Assembly (NCBI GenBank): GCA_024516155.1
Contig: JAJJXM010000027.1
Coordinates: forward strand, 676,001 to 740,000
Direction of reading: 5' to 3'
DNA length: 64,000 nucleotides
Origin: Pyronema omphalodes
Taxonomy: Eukaryota; Ascomycota; Pezizomycetes; Pezizales; Pyronemataceae
Translations under genes and position numbers: made by a program
The notes under the pieces: generated by a model
The model's database searches: none
The model's input: only the letters and a program-made list of their open reading frames with translations
What the model was told of the DNA's origin: nothing
Part shown: piece by piece, positions 13,081 to 22,432 of the stretch
How positions within the stretch are numbered: position 1 is the stretch's first letter
How the letters are laid out: the number at the start of each line of letters is the position of its first letter

Positions 13081-13300
13081 CTTCTCTCCTCGCCTCTCCT
13101 CTTCTCTCCTCGCCTCTCCTCTTCTCTCCTCGCCTCTCCTCTTCTCTCCTCGCCTCTCCTCTTCTCTCCTCGCCTCTCCTCTTCTCTCCTCGCCTCTCCT
13201 CTTCTCTCCTCGCCTCTCCTCTTCTCTCCTCTTCTCTCCTCTTCTCTCCTCGCCGTTCCTCTTCTCTCCTCGCCTCTCCTCTACTCTCCTCGCCTCTCTA
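13081..13300 (-). repeat. 20-bp polypurine minisatellite in LINE 3' UTR
   Basis: About eleven units of CTCTCCTCTTCTCTCCTCGC (plus-strand view), the first seven nearly perfect. On the LINE sense strand this is purine-rich. The full-length LINE has an irregular GA-rich tract at the same relative place (26480-26880), so the minisatellite is a local expansion of a normal element feature. Long open frames read through it in plus orientation are an artefact of the repeat. Confidence 0.85.
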
Positions 13301-13468
13301 CTTCAATCCTCTCTGCTCCTCTCCTCTCTTCTCCTCTCTTCTCTGCTCAATTACACTGGTCCTCTTCTTCCTCTCACTTCTTCTCTTTTGCCTTTCCCGC
13401 GCGCTACCATTTCCTGCTCTTGCTGTTCTTCGGCTCTCTATGTACATAATTATGTATCTGTCTTCAGG

Positions 13469-13502
<34 letters not shown>

Positions 13503-13514
13503 GCATTATTCGTC

Positions 13515-15019
13515 TTATTCGCTCCGAACCGCTTCGTGCTCGTTCTCAGATTCGATCAGTGTTCCCCAGCCTATTCTCCTTCCTTCCGGGTCATCTTCCA
13601 GAGCGGGAGCATTACTTACCTGTGCCTGTATCCACTCTGCGGTGGCAATCTTGGTAGTAGAGATCATAGTGCTAAGGGCCTTGGTTCCATCGGGAGAGTG
13701 GAGTATCACTTGGAGTGGTGCAGGGTGGTTCCTGTGAAGTTTCAGTTCGCGGCGGAGTTTATTCCTCTGTACTTGGTATTTTGGGCAGCCTAGGATGAGG
13801 TGTTTGGGTGTTTGTGGGGGTTGCATTGGACAGGTGCATCTGGGTGAAGGATATTTTTCGGAGTTCGTCTTTGATAGGTAATCCAAAAAATATCCATGAC
13901 CGGTTCTCAGGCCTAGGATGGCTGATGAGATTTTGCGGGTGGTATTTGTGTATGCAATGTCTAGCTGTCTTGAATGAGGTGATTTGTATGTTTTTGGCTG
14001 TTTTTGTTGTTCGTACCATTCCTTCCACTCCTTCAGTTTCTGGCCTCGGGTTTGTCTTTTGAGCCAGGAGATGGATACCACAGGTGTGCGGTCCGGTTTC
14101 TGAGAGGTTGCAGCTTTGGCGAGGTCATCTGCTATCTCATTTCCTTGGATTTGTGTGTGTCCCGGTACCCATGAGATTGTTATTTCAGTGTTGAATTTCA
14201 TCAGGGTTTTCGTAATTTCATGGATGTTTCGGGCAATATCTTGGCCGGGTCCCCTTTGGAGGTGTCTTATCCTACGGATCGCTGACTGGTTGTCACTAAA
14301 GATGTAGATATGACGATTGGATGCCTTGTGTCGCTTGATAAATGATGCAGCCTTCTTGAGGCCTTCAAGTATCGCTCGAAGTTCTGCATCATAGACCTCA
14401 CTTGTTTCTCCCATCGGTATTGTGGTTTTGATTATTTGCGGGAGTCCATGAGGAATGTAGACTCCAGCCCCTGTTTGATCTTCCTTCGATGAGCCGTCTG
14501 TGTATATGATGATATTATTGTCTTCCCCTTGTAGTTCTTGCAGTCTATTTAGGTGAATTCTGGCGGCGTCTTCTTTCGGGCTTTCTTCGATTTCGGTATG
14601 GATGCCGTTCTTGCCCCAAGGTGTCATGGTTGGTTGAGCTGTGTCCTCCACTGTGTCTGTGGGAGATAGCCATGCTCCCAGGTATTGGAGTAAGCCAGAC
14701 AGCCGCGAGGGTGCTCCAAGTCCACTTTGCCATTGACAGTCATATTCCCGGTTAGATTGTAGTGAATTTCCGAAGTGATTTGGGATTGGGAAGGAAGATG
14801 GACACCTGGAAGCCACAGGATGTGTTGGTGGGAGTGTAAGAAGTCTTAGGGCATAGTTCCTTTGTTTTCCATTGAGTCTGACCGTCACCGGTGGTATTGC
14901 ACATTCGTTGTGTAGGGCCATTATAGGTGTCGATTGGAACGCATTTAGGATCTTCCTCAAGGCTTGATTTTGTTGAAGCTGCATTTTTTCGGCCAGGACT
15001 TTCTGTCCTTTCCACCAGA
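13515..15019 (-). pseudogene. LINE ORF2 C-terminal part: RNase H and zinc-finger end
   Basis: Open frame of about 500 codons without internal stop, lacking the endonuclease and reverse-transcriptase parts. It matches the C-terminal half of the ORF2 at 23648-26416. RNase H acidic residues lie in YTDGSS, DAELRAI, FSDNQSA and GNEIADDLAK. The C-terminal CTCPMQPPQTPKHLILGCPK is a C-x-C-x7-H-x4-C finger found in Tad1-type LINEs. The uninterrupted frame suggests recent insertion. It has no start of its own and is not expected to be expressed as a working protein. Confidence 0.8.
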
Positions 15020-15034
15020 TCAGGACTCGGCAGA

Positions 15035-15714
15035 ATATAAAAGCAATATCCCATCTGCCGATTCAATGCTAGATAGAACATGTGGAGTCAATTTAATCAA
15101 TCCGGGTAGCATACAACTAATCTAGCCTGCAAGAGCTGCGGTTTTTTGAGATGTGTATGGAGCTAGTGGCTGCTAATAAGTAGGTAAGCCGTGGGGATGG
15201 ATGTAAATACGAATATAACGAGGCCGTCGGCATCGAAAGAAAACAATATTCCAGATAATATGGGTTATATGTAGAAACGTCTAGATATAGTCAGATGTTT
15301 TGGTCAACACAAGGCGGTTAATGATCATTCGAGTAGCCTAGTTCCAGGATATCTTTAGAATGCGGATTGTATTACCCTGTGATATCTATCAATGATAATT
15401 TACGTCATCACCCTTGATCGCCAGCGTTGCATTGGTTTGTCTATACCAGTTTACCAAACTTGTGTGATATGTCACGATTAGATATTTTCTATTGGAACAT
15501 TTCATTCCTCTCCTTCATCATATGTTGCATGTAGAGAAAAAAAAAGAAATCAAAATCCGGCAATTCTACAAGCCCCCCCCCCCCCCCACAAAGATATCGA
15601 AATATCCAAAATACCCCCGAAAGTCTATTTTCTCCAATACACCCCCCCCCCATGTAGACCCATACCGCCGCACCATCCACGAAGAAGTTTTTTCGAAGCG
15701 CTTTTTCTACCATA
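15035..15714. other. Intergenic; poly-C runs, weak partial repeat copy
   Basis: No gene is supported. Two C homopolymers lie at about 15573-15588 and 15642-15650. Bases 15595-15715 show weak similarity, in direct orientation, to the left part of the dispersed repeat at 9827. That would place two opposed partial copies head to head here. Confidence 0.3.
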
Positions 15715-16085
15715 GTTGAAATCCTGACATGAAGCCCTCCACCGCCCAGTTGTTATTAGCCCCTTTGAAGATTCTTATGGCAGGACAAGGGAGTCTGGGG
15801 GTCACATGATGTAGACAGTCTCTGCCGAATTGACGTGAAGTTGCTGGAATGCTGATTGATACACTCCATTGTTGCGGTTGAAAATACGCTTCAAAAGTGT
15901 GAGATGAAGCTTGAGGAACTTGACGGTCAGGTTTGAAACTGAAGAAAATCACAGTGAAAAAAAAAACACTTTTTCACGGCAGATGCGGCAGGTGAGGTAG
16001 CATAGACCAGAGCGGGGGGTAGGTATATTGAAACAAAAGTAAATGATGGGGGGCATCTGGCATAATTTTCGTAAAAATAAAAAAA
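15715..16085 (-). repeat. Dispersed repeat, copy 2 (inverted relative to 9827-10200)
   Basis: Reverse complement aligns along its length with 9827-10200, including ATTATGCCA, CTGCCGCAT.TGCCG, GTGATTTTCTTCAGTT and TATTTTCAACCGCAACAATG. A five-base indel and an in-frame stop break the short frame seen in copy 1. The family is unknown; no transposase, terminal repeats or target duplication could be defined. Confidence 0.6.
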
Positions 16086-16804
16086 ACAAAAAACGTAAAA
16101 AAAGAATAAAAAAAGAAATGGGAAAATAATACAGTTTATTGCTATTCCTATAGTTCTTATTCTTTAGTTTTACCAAATAAGCAGCATTTTTCAGCCCTAA
16201 CCGCTTCTCTGCCGCGCCCATCCCGCATGGCCCGCCACTACACCCACTCCACCCACTTCACCCACCGAAACGCCCCACGACACCTATCCCCTCTCCCCGC
16301 ATAAGCCCGTCCGTCCACTCGCCCCTAAACTGACTTCACATCACCATCGAGAAGACAAGAGTAAACTAATAATCCCGCAACCCCGAACAGTAAGACAAAA
16401 AAAGAAAAAAAAAACACAAACCGTCGCAGATATCCCATAACAATAATAATACATCAACATCTCAGATCTTAAAAATGCAGTATTGAAACCCAAAGAAAAT
16501 TAAAACGAAAAAAGTGGAGTTTTTATGCTGTTCCTCCCGTATTATCCGTTCCCTGCTCTCTTGGAACCATTACCTCCCTCCCACTCTTCATGCCCGCGCC
16601 GTATTACTACTCCCTGGTCATCATTGTCTTTTTGAAGCCCTCACCCCCTGTCCCATCTCTATCCCCATTTCCTCATCACCATTCGCCCCTCCTCAAAACC
16701 CCGAAGCTTTTCCTCTCCCTTAATCCTAACCTTGACACCGGCCCCATACCATTATCCTTCATGACCATATAGCTCCGCCTCTCTCGAACCCTCCGTTGCG
16801 CATT
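16086..16804. other. Intergenic, A-rich then C/T-rich; 3' flank of the WW-domain gene
   Basis: A-rich stretches at 16080-16130 and 16390-16420 are followed by CT-rich sequence. No gene is seen. The part near 16750-16804 should hold the 3' UTR of the minus-strand gene ending at 16805. Confidence 0.4.
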
Positions 16805-18729
16805 CTACGCCACAACATCCAACTGTTGGTTGTCCGAATCATAATTCCCCTCCGAGCTAGTACTAGTTCCTGTTGATCCCCTCCGTTTCTCGTCATGTCC
16901 CGGGATTTCCAGATTGTTCATTCTTCCCTCCAGATCCATGATAGACTGGTGTGAGGTGGTAGGTCGCAAGTCTTCCATTGCCCGCCTTCGGCTCGGTGAT
17001 CTGTCTTTCAGGGATACTTTTCCTAGCATACTGGAGGTTCCCGGGGCTTTAAGAACCTGGAGACCATGAGCTCGTAATCCGCCACCAATGTAACCTGCTA
17101 CAGCAACTTTGTTGCATTCCTGGAGACATCGGACGCTGGCAAATCCACCCTCAAGTGTATGTTCCTCTAAATACCCTGCCGGAAGGATACCTTGACATTT
17201 ATCCCCCGCCTTCAGATCTGCCACTTCGAATTCTTCAAGTGAGTAATGGTCTTTATGTCTCAATACCAACCTCCCTGTTCTTTCCAGGCCGGCTCCTTCA
17301 ATTTCTTTCCCTTCCTTTGTCGTAATTAAGATAGCTTCTTGACGAAGGGTAGTAGGAACTCCATATTGTCTCACAAAAGAGGAAGATAAAACCATATGCT
17401 CAGCAGAAGGATCAACCAGGAATGTAATTGGAATATCGACCGCCTCGGACCAGGAGATGGTGAAAGCCATTGCGTAGGACTTTTCTGGTTTGGATGCCAG
17501 AGCCGAGATGACGGAGGCGGCAAGACGAGGACCACGGGGGTTGTTCATGACTGTCGGACGGAGTTGAGGGGCGGAGGGTTTCTTGGATGTTGATACAACA
17601 CTAGGAGAAACCTTTCGGAGTGGAACCTTTGGAAGGCTGGCGGCGGGACGTAATGAGATTGGTGACCCGAGGTTTGACGGGGCAAGTTTCGGATTTGATA
17701 CGACTCGTGGAGTGGTTGGTGCAGTGGCAGCATGGGTGATCGAAGGACGAGCCGTGGATTTTGCTACTCGGACGGATTTGGGTGAGGTTGTAGGAGCTAG
17801 TTGGTCATAGTCAACAAACATTATTCCGATAATCCAGTTTCCCAGCGAATACAAATTGGCATACCTGGAGTCTTAGATCTCGACGGCGGAGCTGATGTCA
17901 TATAAGCCATTGGTTTAGGAGTGGTAGGAGCTTTATTGGTCGATTTTAATGGTGAAGCAGCTGGCTTTGGTGGTGTAGTCTTGATAACCGGCTTTGGAAT
18001 TGCAGAGGGAATCTTGGATGGCTTCGGGGTTGCAGCTCGCTTAACTGGATCAGTGCGAAGGGAACTTCCAGGACGTCCAGTGCTACCAATATTGGAGTTG
18101 ATGACTTGAGTCAGGTTGGTTTTAGGATATGCCTTCTCAAGCCGAGATGGAGTGCCTTCCCTGGTTGAAGCTGTAGACTGGGCCGGGGATCTGGCTTTCG
18201 GCAGAGTAGCGAAGAGATTTGCGGAGCTTGCGGGAGCGGTCCATTGCGAGAGATTGGTATTGGTGTTGGTGTAGTACCTGCTGTCTGTTAGCTGCATCTT
18301 CGAAAGGCCTCCGAAGCGAAAGAGATAGACCATACCAAGCACCTTCTTTCTCATCCCAATGCGCCACCCATCCCTTAGGAACATCCGGAGTCAAGTTCGC
18401 TGACGACTTCATTCTTCGCAGAGTATGTGTTTTCGCAGGTGTAGTCGGTCCCTGAAACGAACAGAATAAGTTAACTGCTGCACTTTATCTTTATTGGCTG
18501 CCCTTGCAGGAAGTGTAGAAGCTTAAGCGAGCGAGCTTGAGGTTCGCATGCATAAGCGGGTTCAGTGTCGCGCGCACAGATCAGGGAGCGAGCTATGATG
18601 ACGATGAAGAGAAAATACGCACAGATCGAGGAAAAAACTTACACCAACATGATATGGACCGTGGATCAAAGGAGTGCCTGTTCTCTGGATCTCCGAACCC
18701 AGACTGTGCTTATGTACCTCTTCCGTCAT
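16805..18729 (-). CDS. WW-domain protein with retropepsin-like C-terminal region
   Basis: Four exons (18643-18729, 18336-18452, 17866-18277, 16805-17796) join in frame to 535 residues. Residues about 50-80 form a WW domain (GWVAHWDEKEGAWYY...QWTAP), which normally binds proline-rich ligands; the second exon junction falls inside it. A long Pro/Ser/Thr/Lys-rich disordered linker follows (about 85-280). Then comes a folded-looking region starting MAFTISWSEAVDIPITFLVD. The stretch FLVDPSAEHMVLSSSFVRQY resembles the active-site segment of Ty3-type aspartic proteases (compare ALVDCGATGIAFVDRNFARH in the gypsy element at 58700). It keeps the Asp but has DPS where proteases have D-S/T/C-G. A serine-rich tail ends the protein. 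Introns and host-like context argue for a domesticated domain. The first exon is inferred from splice signals; a start at 18412 is the alternative. Function is unknown. Confidence 0.72.
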
Positions 18730-19103
18730 GGTCGACGACCTTGAAAATCCTGCTTGACTGTGCTCGTGATATGTTGCCACACGCTGGTTCGTGAGAAAAA
18801 AGGACTTGTATTGCGGTGTAGTTGAGTGTATTGGTGCAATGGTAATGGTGCAATGTGTTGCAGTAATGGTGGGTGTCGAGTTCTCGAATTTTGGTACAGC
18901 GGTGTAGCTAGCTTGATTGGCAGCTCTCTTGTGGTGTAATGGCAATGGTGAAATGGAGGGTGGGTGAGAGGGTGCCCGGGGGGGTGAGAGGGTGCCCCGG
19001 GGGGTGAATATGCTGCACCCAAATTTCACCGAGGATGGGTGAGAGTGAGGGCGAATATGACCATGGTCTGTCCTATGCGGCATTTCCAACCAGCCAACCA
19101 ACC
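18730..19103. promoter_or_regulatory. 5' region of the WW-domain gene
   Basis: Upstream of the minus-strand ATG at 18729. It contains a short G-rich direct repeat at about 18958-19008 (GGTGAGAGGGTGCCC twice). No separate gene is supported. Confidence 0.35.
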
Positions 19104-19310
19104 CAACAGACACGGAAAGGAAATAAAAAGAAGCATTTTGAAACGGTATTTTGAAGCGCATTCCCTAACCAACAGACACGGAAAGGAAATAAAAAGAAGC
19201 ATTTTGAAACGGTATTTTGAAGCGCATTCCCTAACCAACAGACACGGAAAGGAAATAAAAAGAAGCATTTTGAAACGGTATTTTGAAGCGTATTCCCCAA
19301 CCAACAAACA
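19104..19310. repeat. 66-bp tandem repeat, about three copies
   Basis: The unit beginning CAACAGACACGGAAAGGAAA starts at 19104, 19170 and 19236, so the period is 66. The copies are almost identical, differing by a few bases in the last one. The period is a multiple of three, which keeps frames open on both strands, but no start, splice signal or domain supports a gene. Confidence 0.85.
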
Positions 19311-20307
19311 CAGAGTAAAATAAATGAAAATAATAAAAAATTCTCCTTACCGTCTCTCCAGAATGTGTATTTCCCCATCTGCGCTGCCTACACCAGATTT
19401 GCTTCCCCATTTCCCAAACTCATTAATCGATCGCACCCGCTGATGCAAATTACCCGAGATTTACATGAGCACCACCACCGTAATCCCTGCAGCTACATAC
19501 ATATGTAGCTCGCAGCTCATCGAAAATAGCGCCGTTGCACACGTGTCAAATCCCTGTCAACTGACTACAGGGGTGTGCCACTTACAGAAACCGAGCTGAT
19601 GTAATCGTACTTCACCTGGTCCTTGGGACCTTGGGTGTGGTGTACAGTATCTAGAACCGATTGAAGAGTATATGGTTCGCAATAAATGGACTTGTCACTT
19701 GCGACAGATACCTTAGGAAGATATTGGAAAACAATATTTGCATTAAACAAATCAACGTCAGAGAAACAACAAAAGAGGACCTCGTGTTGGTTGGCTTGAG
19801 CCGTCTCAGTATTAAACGAGAATTATAACGCACGGCAAGAAAAACCTCAAAAGCAACATAAAAACTCCCAGCCCGAGTCGAGCAATACCCTCCACCTATC
19901 ACCTCCAAGCCATGCACACATCGGAACCTTCCGGCCTACATCCCACCGATCGATAAAATATATTACGCATCCGCTGACTTTTGAGGTGGTGGTGATACCT
20001 GTTATGGTTGCGTTAATATGATGTAATCTTTAAAATTACAGCTTTTCGAGGCTGCGGTGGGGTGGAAGTTGGAATGGTCGGTCGGGGGATGTGACACGGG
20101 ACAGTGGGGATAGGAAAGCTAAGATAGCTAGGGGACGGGAAGCGAGAAGGAATGTCCGTGCGCACGGGTACGGAAAAACGCGCATTAAATCAGCATGCTC
20201 CGATATGGCATAGTACAATCATCCGAACTCGCTCGAGATTTGCATTTGAACAGTAGTTGTACATGTTATGAAATGTGCTGAAACCGCTAGATTTTTGAAA
20301 GCTGCTT
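19311..20307. other. Intergenic left of the full-length LINE
   Basis: No gene is seen in this AT/GC-mixed sequence. Minus-strand open frames at 19565-19917 have no recognisable features. The right end carries the 5' copy of the LINE target duplication (20308-20320). Confidence 0.4.
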
Positions 20308-20320
20308 TCATATCTGGAGT
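20308..20320. repeat. Target-site duplication, left copy (right copy at 27308-27320)
   Basis: The 13-base word TCATATCTGGAGT is found exactly at both borders of the LINE. The preceding base differs (T and A) and the following base differs (A and T), so the duplication is delimited on both sides. Confidence 0.9.
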
Positions 20321-20623
20321 AAAAAACACCGACACCACACCGGAAAATCGACCCCCCCCCCCTGCCTTTTCGACAACCACCCGGAAATCTCCAGATTTTC
20401 GAGCGGAATCCTAATCGGCACACCCGAATTTCCCTATCGCAGCGGTTTCAGACCAGGCCCGCTCTTTTTCGTCGTGTTACACGGTGGAGAAGAGTTTTCA
20501 ACGGCCCCTGAAGCAGCCAGCGACGCGGACAACCACCCCCCCCCCCACAACCACCACACAGACCATCAATTTTCCACCAGAATCACCATCATACCCCCCG
20601 ATACTCATCAACCCGAGCTCCCG

Positions 20624-22432
20624 ATGGCTCCTCGAACCTCCGCGGCGAAGAAACACCCGCTCCCCCCCGACAAACCCCCCACACGCGACCTCGCGCTGAG
20701 CCGCCACGCTAGCGCAGAGCCTCATCTCATGCAGGTACACCACGATGAGATGCACCTTGATGACGATGACGTCAGCGACAGCGACGACGCGTCCTCCAAC
20801 AACAACGCACGCGACCGCACCCCGTTCCCCACCCCCCGCAATGCTGCCCCCGCCATCGCTTCCCCAGCAACCCAACGAATCCTTCGCTCCGACCCAATCA
20901 CCCAAACGCAGGACGACCCGTTTCTCCCCCAAAAACGCCAAGCGACGTCCACAGCGCACTCCTACCCCACCAACGCCGACCACGACACTTACCGACGCAG
21001 CATCAAGAAACTTCTGAACAGCGTCCACGATACGACCGCCCCCGACAACGCCACCCCCTCCGCCGACAATAACCCCAGAACCGACAACGACTCCAACCGC
21101 GTCCTGAGCGCCCTCGCCACCTACGCCGACCTCGCCCGCCACAATGACAAAATCACGAACGACCGCATCACGAAACTATACCAAATCCTCGACCGCGACA
21201 GAACGATGACCCGTGACACCAACAACATGCTCAAACGAATCGCCCCCATTCTCTGCCCCGAATACGTCCCCTCGACCTCCGCCCCCTCCCCCGACAATGC
21301 CCTCACTGCCCCCGCCGACGACTCAAAGGACTACTGGAGACAACGCTGCCTCGCTGCTGAGGCAGAACTCGCCAAACACAGCCTCCCCGTGCCCTCCCCG
21401 CTGCAGCAAGCCGACCCCGCGACGATCTGGAACGGGAACTCCCCCCGCGAACTCTTCCCCGACGCCCAACCCACCCCCGCACGCCCCAAACCAACCACCG
21501 CCAACACGAAAAAGACCTCCGCCAACAGACCCGCCCCACCCCGCCCACAGAACGTCATCATCCCCTGCCCGGATCCTCACACTCTCAGCGACAACGCCAA
21601 GATCATGATCGGTATGAAGGTAAACGAAGCGCTACGCCGCGCGAAGGTACCCGACAACATCTCCATCTTGACGGTAAGGAAAAACATGTCTGGCAACCTC
21701 CTCCTCACCCCATCCCCCGCCACCCCAATCAATGACCTCCTCCCCCACCTCCCCATCATCCACGAAGCTGCTCGCTCCGTCCACGCCTCCCTCCTGCCCC
21801 CTAAACTGAATGAAAAGTGGCACAAACTTGCGGTGCACGGAATCCCGATGGACGTCTTCCCAGACACCGCTGAGGGCATGGAACTCCTCCAGCAAGAAAT
21901 CGAACGTAACCACCCTGTGAAACTAGCCCAAAGACCACGATACATCTCGCACCCCGACAAGAGAGAAGGTAAGACCGCATCCAGCGTGATGGTGGCAGTA
22001 CAATCCGCAGATGACTACCAATCCCTGAAACGGTCGAAAATAGTGGTACTGTACGAACACAAGAGAGTGACCGAATTCCACACCTCACGATCCACCGACC
22101 TCTGTCGCAAGTGCCTGAAATATGGCCACCACCACGCCACATGCCACTCCACTGGCGGCCCAACCTGCGCGATGTGTGCAGGCGCACACTCCACTGACAA
22201 CCACACCTGTGTAGACTGCCCTTCCAAACGGGGTCGAAGCTGTATCCACACCGTATACAGCTGCACAAACTGCAAGGAAGCAGGAAACCCCGACTCCTCG
22301 CACCCCGCCTACAGCGCCCGATGCCCGGTCAGACAGGCCATCGTTCACAAAGCATGGCAAAGAGCCCGCACCGCCCCCCCCTCAACTGACGCCAACCCCA
22401 CCGACGACACCAACATGACCGCTGATGCATAA
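20624..22432 (+). CDS. LINE ORF1 protein (nucleic-acid-binding, gag-like)
   Basis: 602 residues from ATG at 20624; the frame is open further upstream but without ATG. ORF1 proteins bind LINE RNA and form the ribonucleoprotein. The N-terminal 350 residues are Pro/Thr/Ser/Asp-rich and look disordered. A folded region follows (IMIGMKVNEALRRAKVPDNI onward). The C-terminus has zinc knuckles: C-x2-C-x4-H-x4-C (CRKCLKYGHHHATC), then CAMCAGAHSTDNHTC and CTNCKEAG...SARC. The stop overlaps the ORF2 start by eight bases (ATGCATAA), suggesting reinitiation or stop-start coupling. Confidence 0.85.
   Translation: MAPRTSAAKKHPLPPDKPPTRDLALSRHASAEPHLMQVHHDEMHLDDDDVSDSDDASSNNNARDRTPFPTPRNAAPAIASPATQRILRSDPITQTQDDPFLPQKRQATSTAHSYPTNADHDTYRRSIKKLLNSVHDTTAPDNATPSADNNPRTDNDSNRVLSALATYADLARHNDKITNDRITKLYQILDRDRTMTRDTNNMLKRIAPILCPEYVPSTSAPSPDNALTAPADDSKDYWRQRCLAAEAELAKHSLPVPSPLQQADPATIWNGNSPRELFPDAQPTPARPKPTTANTKKTSANRPAPPRPQNVIIPCPDPHTLSDNAKIMIGMKVNEALRRAKVPDNISILTVRKNMSGNLLLTPSPATPINDLLPHLPIIHEAARSVHASLLPPKLNEKWHKLAVHGIPMDVFPDTAEGMELLQQEIERNHPVKLAQRPRYISHPDKREGKTASSVMVAVQSADDYQSLKRSKIVVLYEHKRVTEFHTSRSTDLCRKCLKYGHHHATCHSTGGPTCAMCAGAHSTDNHTCVDCPSKRGRSCIHTVYSCTNCKEAGNPDSSHPAYSARCPVRQAIVHKAWQRARTAPPSTDANPTDDTNMTADA

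Larger units (their letters stand above)
12757..15019 (-). mobile_element. 5'-truncated Tad1-like LINE with 15-bp target-site duplication
   Basis: Non-LTR retrotransposon inserted on the minus strand. It holds only the last third of ORF2 plus the 3' UTR. Flanking duplications are TCAGGACTTGGCAGA at 12742-12756 and TCAGGACTCGGCAGA at 15020-15034, one mismatch. Reading on the minus strand, order is ORF2 end, internal poly(A) (T-run at about 13470-13500), purine-rich minisatellite, palindrome AACCTTAAGGTT at about 12799-12810, and a short (ATCAA)n tail. The 5' junction falls exactly where homology to the full LINE at 20321 begins, as expected for incomplete reverse transcription. Confidence 0.85.

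Noticed and set aside
12778..13657. Long plus-strand open frames rich in Leu, Ser and Pro
   Set aside because: They run through the CT minisatellite of the minus-strand LINE 3' UTR and have no domain or splice support.
20474..20623. Upstream extension of LINE ORF1
   Set aside because: The frame is open but begins without ATG; the first ATG is at 20624.
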